Source of the DNA: an uncultured Gemmatimonadota bacterium
Lineage (GTDB): Bacteria > Gemmatimonadota > Gemmatimonadetes > Gemmatimonadales > GWC2-71-9
Reading direction: 5' to 3'
DNA length: 13,286 nucleotides
NCBI GenBank assembly: GCA_946887295.1
Contig: CAMPKP010000096.1
Coordinates: 1 to 13,286, forward strand
Of this stretch, positions 12,813 through 13,286 are shown piece by piece (the stretch's first letter is position 1; the number at the start of each line of letters is the position of its first letter). The position numbers were made by a program, and so were the translations under genes. Below the pieces are notes generated by a model. The model searched no databases. It was not told where the DNA came from and saw nothing but the letters and a program-made list of their open reading frames with translations.

Positions 12813-13286
12813 CACGGCGGCCCGGTCGGCCGTGGATCTCCTGACCGAGGCCCGCGACCTGACCGACCGTCTCCTCGACCAGTGGGCCCGGCGGCTTCGC
12901 GGAGAAGTGGCGGATAGCGATGGGGAGGCGCTGGCCTACGCCCTCGCCACGCCGGGCAAGCGGGTCCGCGCCGCGCTGCTCCTGGCGTCCTACCGCGCGG
13001 TGGGAGGCACATCGCCCGCGGTGGTCGAGGTCGCCGCGGCGGTCGAGACCGTGCACACCTATTCGCTGGTCCACGACGATCTGCCGTGCATGGACGACGA
13101 CGATCTCCGCCGGGGCCGGCCCACCACCCATCGCAGGTTCGACGTGCCCACCGCCACCCGCGCCGGCTATCTGCTCGTTCCGGTGGCTGCACGGGTGCTC
13201 GCGGCCGGAGCGGAGGCCCTGGGGCTGCCCCCGGCAGCGCTCGGCCGGATGGCCGTGGAGCTGTTCCGGGCCGGCGGGATCGGGGG
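12805..13286 (+). CDS. ispA: Polyprenyl (farnesyl/geranylgeranyl) diphosphate synthase, 3' end cut by the window
   Basis: The first 160 residues of a trans-isoprenyl diphosphate synthase, running off the right edge. It condenses IPP with allylic diphosphates to make FPP or GGPP for quinones, carotenoids and cell-wall carrier lipid. The first aspartate-rich motif is clear: VHTYSLVHDDLPCMDDDDLR, with Asp91, Asp92 and Asp97, then RRGRPTTH. The substrate-binding PGKRVRAALL sits at about 50-59. Two departures from the usual sequence are seen: the Pro after KRxR (as in GKRLRP) is Ala, and the conserved AILAGDALL segment reads ATRAGYLLVP, with Tyr in place of Asp. The second aspartate motif is beyond the window. 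ATG 12805 overlaps xseB by 8 bases; GTG 12832 is a weaker alternative start. The symbol follows the Bacillus and E. coli gene order; product chain length is not determined. Confidence 0.85.
   Translation, partial: MADTAARSAVDLLTEARDLTDRLLDQWARRLRGEVADSDGEALAYALATPGKRVRAALLLASYRAVGGTSPAVVEVAAAVETVHTYSLVHDDLPCMDDDDLRRGRPTTHRRFDVPTATRAGYLLVPVAARVLAAGAEALGLPPAALGRMAVELFRAGGIG

Overview
The window is GC-rich chromosomal DNA from a free-living bacterium. Almost every gene is on the + strand, and most are joined by 4-base ATGA or GTGA stop/start overlaps. Base composition, GTG starts and the gene order infC-rpmI-rplT-pheS-pheT-zapB-like-zapA-rny-folD-xseA-xseB-ispA suggest Gemmatimonadota or a similar GC-rich environmental phylum. 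That assignment is an inference from gene order and protein style, not from a search. No rRNA, tRNA, CRISPR array, transposase or phage gene is visible.

Region 1 (1-341) holds no convincing gene. It starts with a perfect long inverted repeat (1-65), continues directly into a 12-bp minisatellite of about 15 units (66-251), and ends in about 90 bases of plain leader.

Region 2 (342-3390) is a tightly overlapped three-gene unit: an arginine deiminase, a DnaQ-fold 3'-5' exonuclease with an N-terminal extension that looks like a winged helix, and a metallo-beta-lactamase-fold hydrolase. Why these three are translated together is unknown.

Region 3 (about 3365-4746) starts with a plausible sigma-70-type promoter whose -10 box uses the stop codon of the hydrolase gene. 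A roughly 175-nt structured leader follows, ending in a terminator-like hairpin. Then come infC, with an apparent CTG start codon, rpmI and rplT. This is the IF3-L35-L20 operon, and both the leader and the odd start codon point to autoregulation.

Region 4 (4747-13286) follows after a hairpin without a T-tract. It contains pheS and pheT (phenylalanyl-tRNA synthetase), a small coiled-coil protein and zapA (division ring), rny (RNase Y), folD (one-carbon folate metabolism), xseA and xseB (exonuclease VII) and the start of a farnesyl/geranylgeranyl diphosphate synthase gene cut by the window edge. The largest gap inside this block is 49 bases, so it probably works as one long housekeeping operon linking translation, division, RNA decay, folate, DNA repair and isoprenoid synthesis.

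Most genes are ordinary housekeeping genes. The points that stand out are the infC leader with competing pairings and the CTG start, the palindrome-minisatellite junction, the unusual arginine deiminase/exonuclease/hydrolase unit, and sequence departures in the isoprenoid synthase. I did not find a convincing undescribed multi-gene system.
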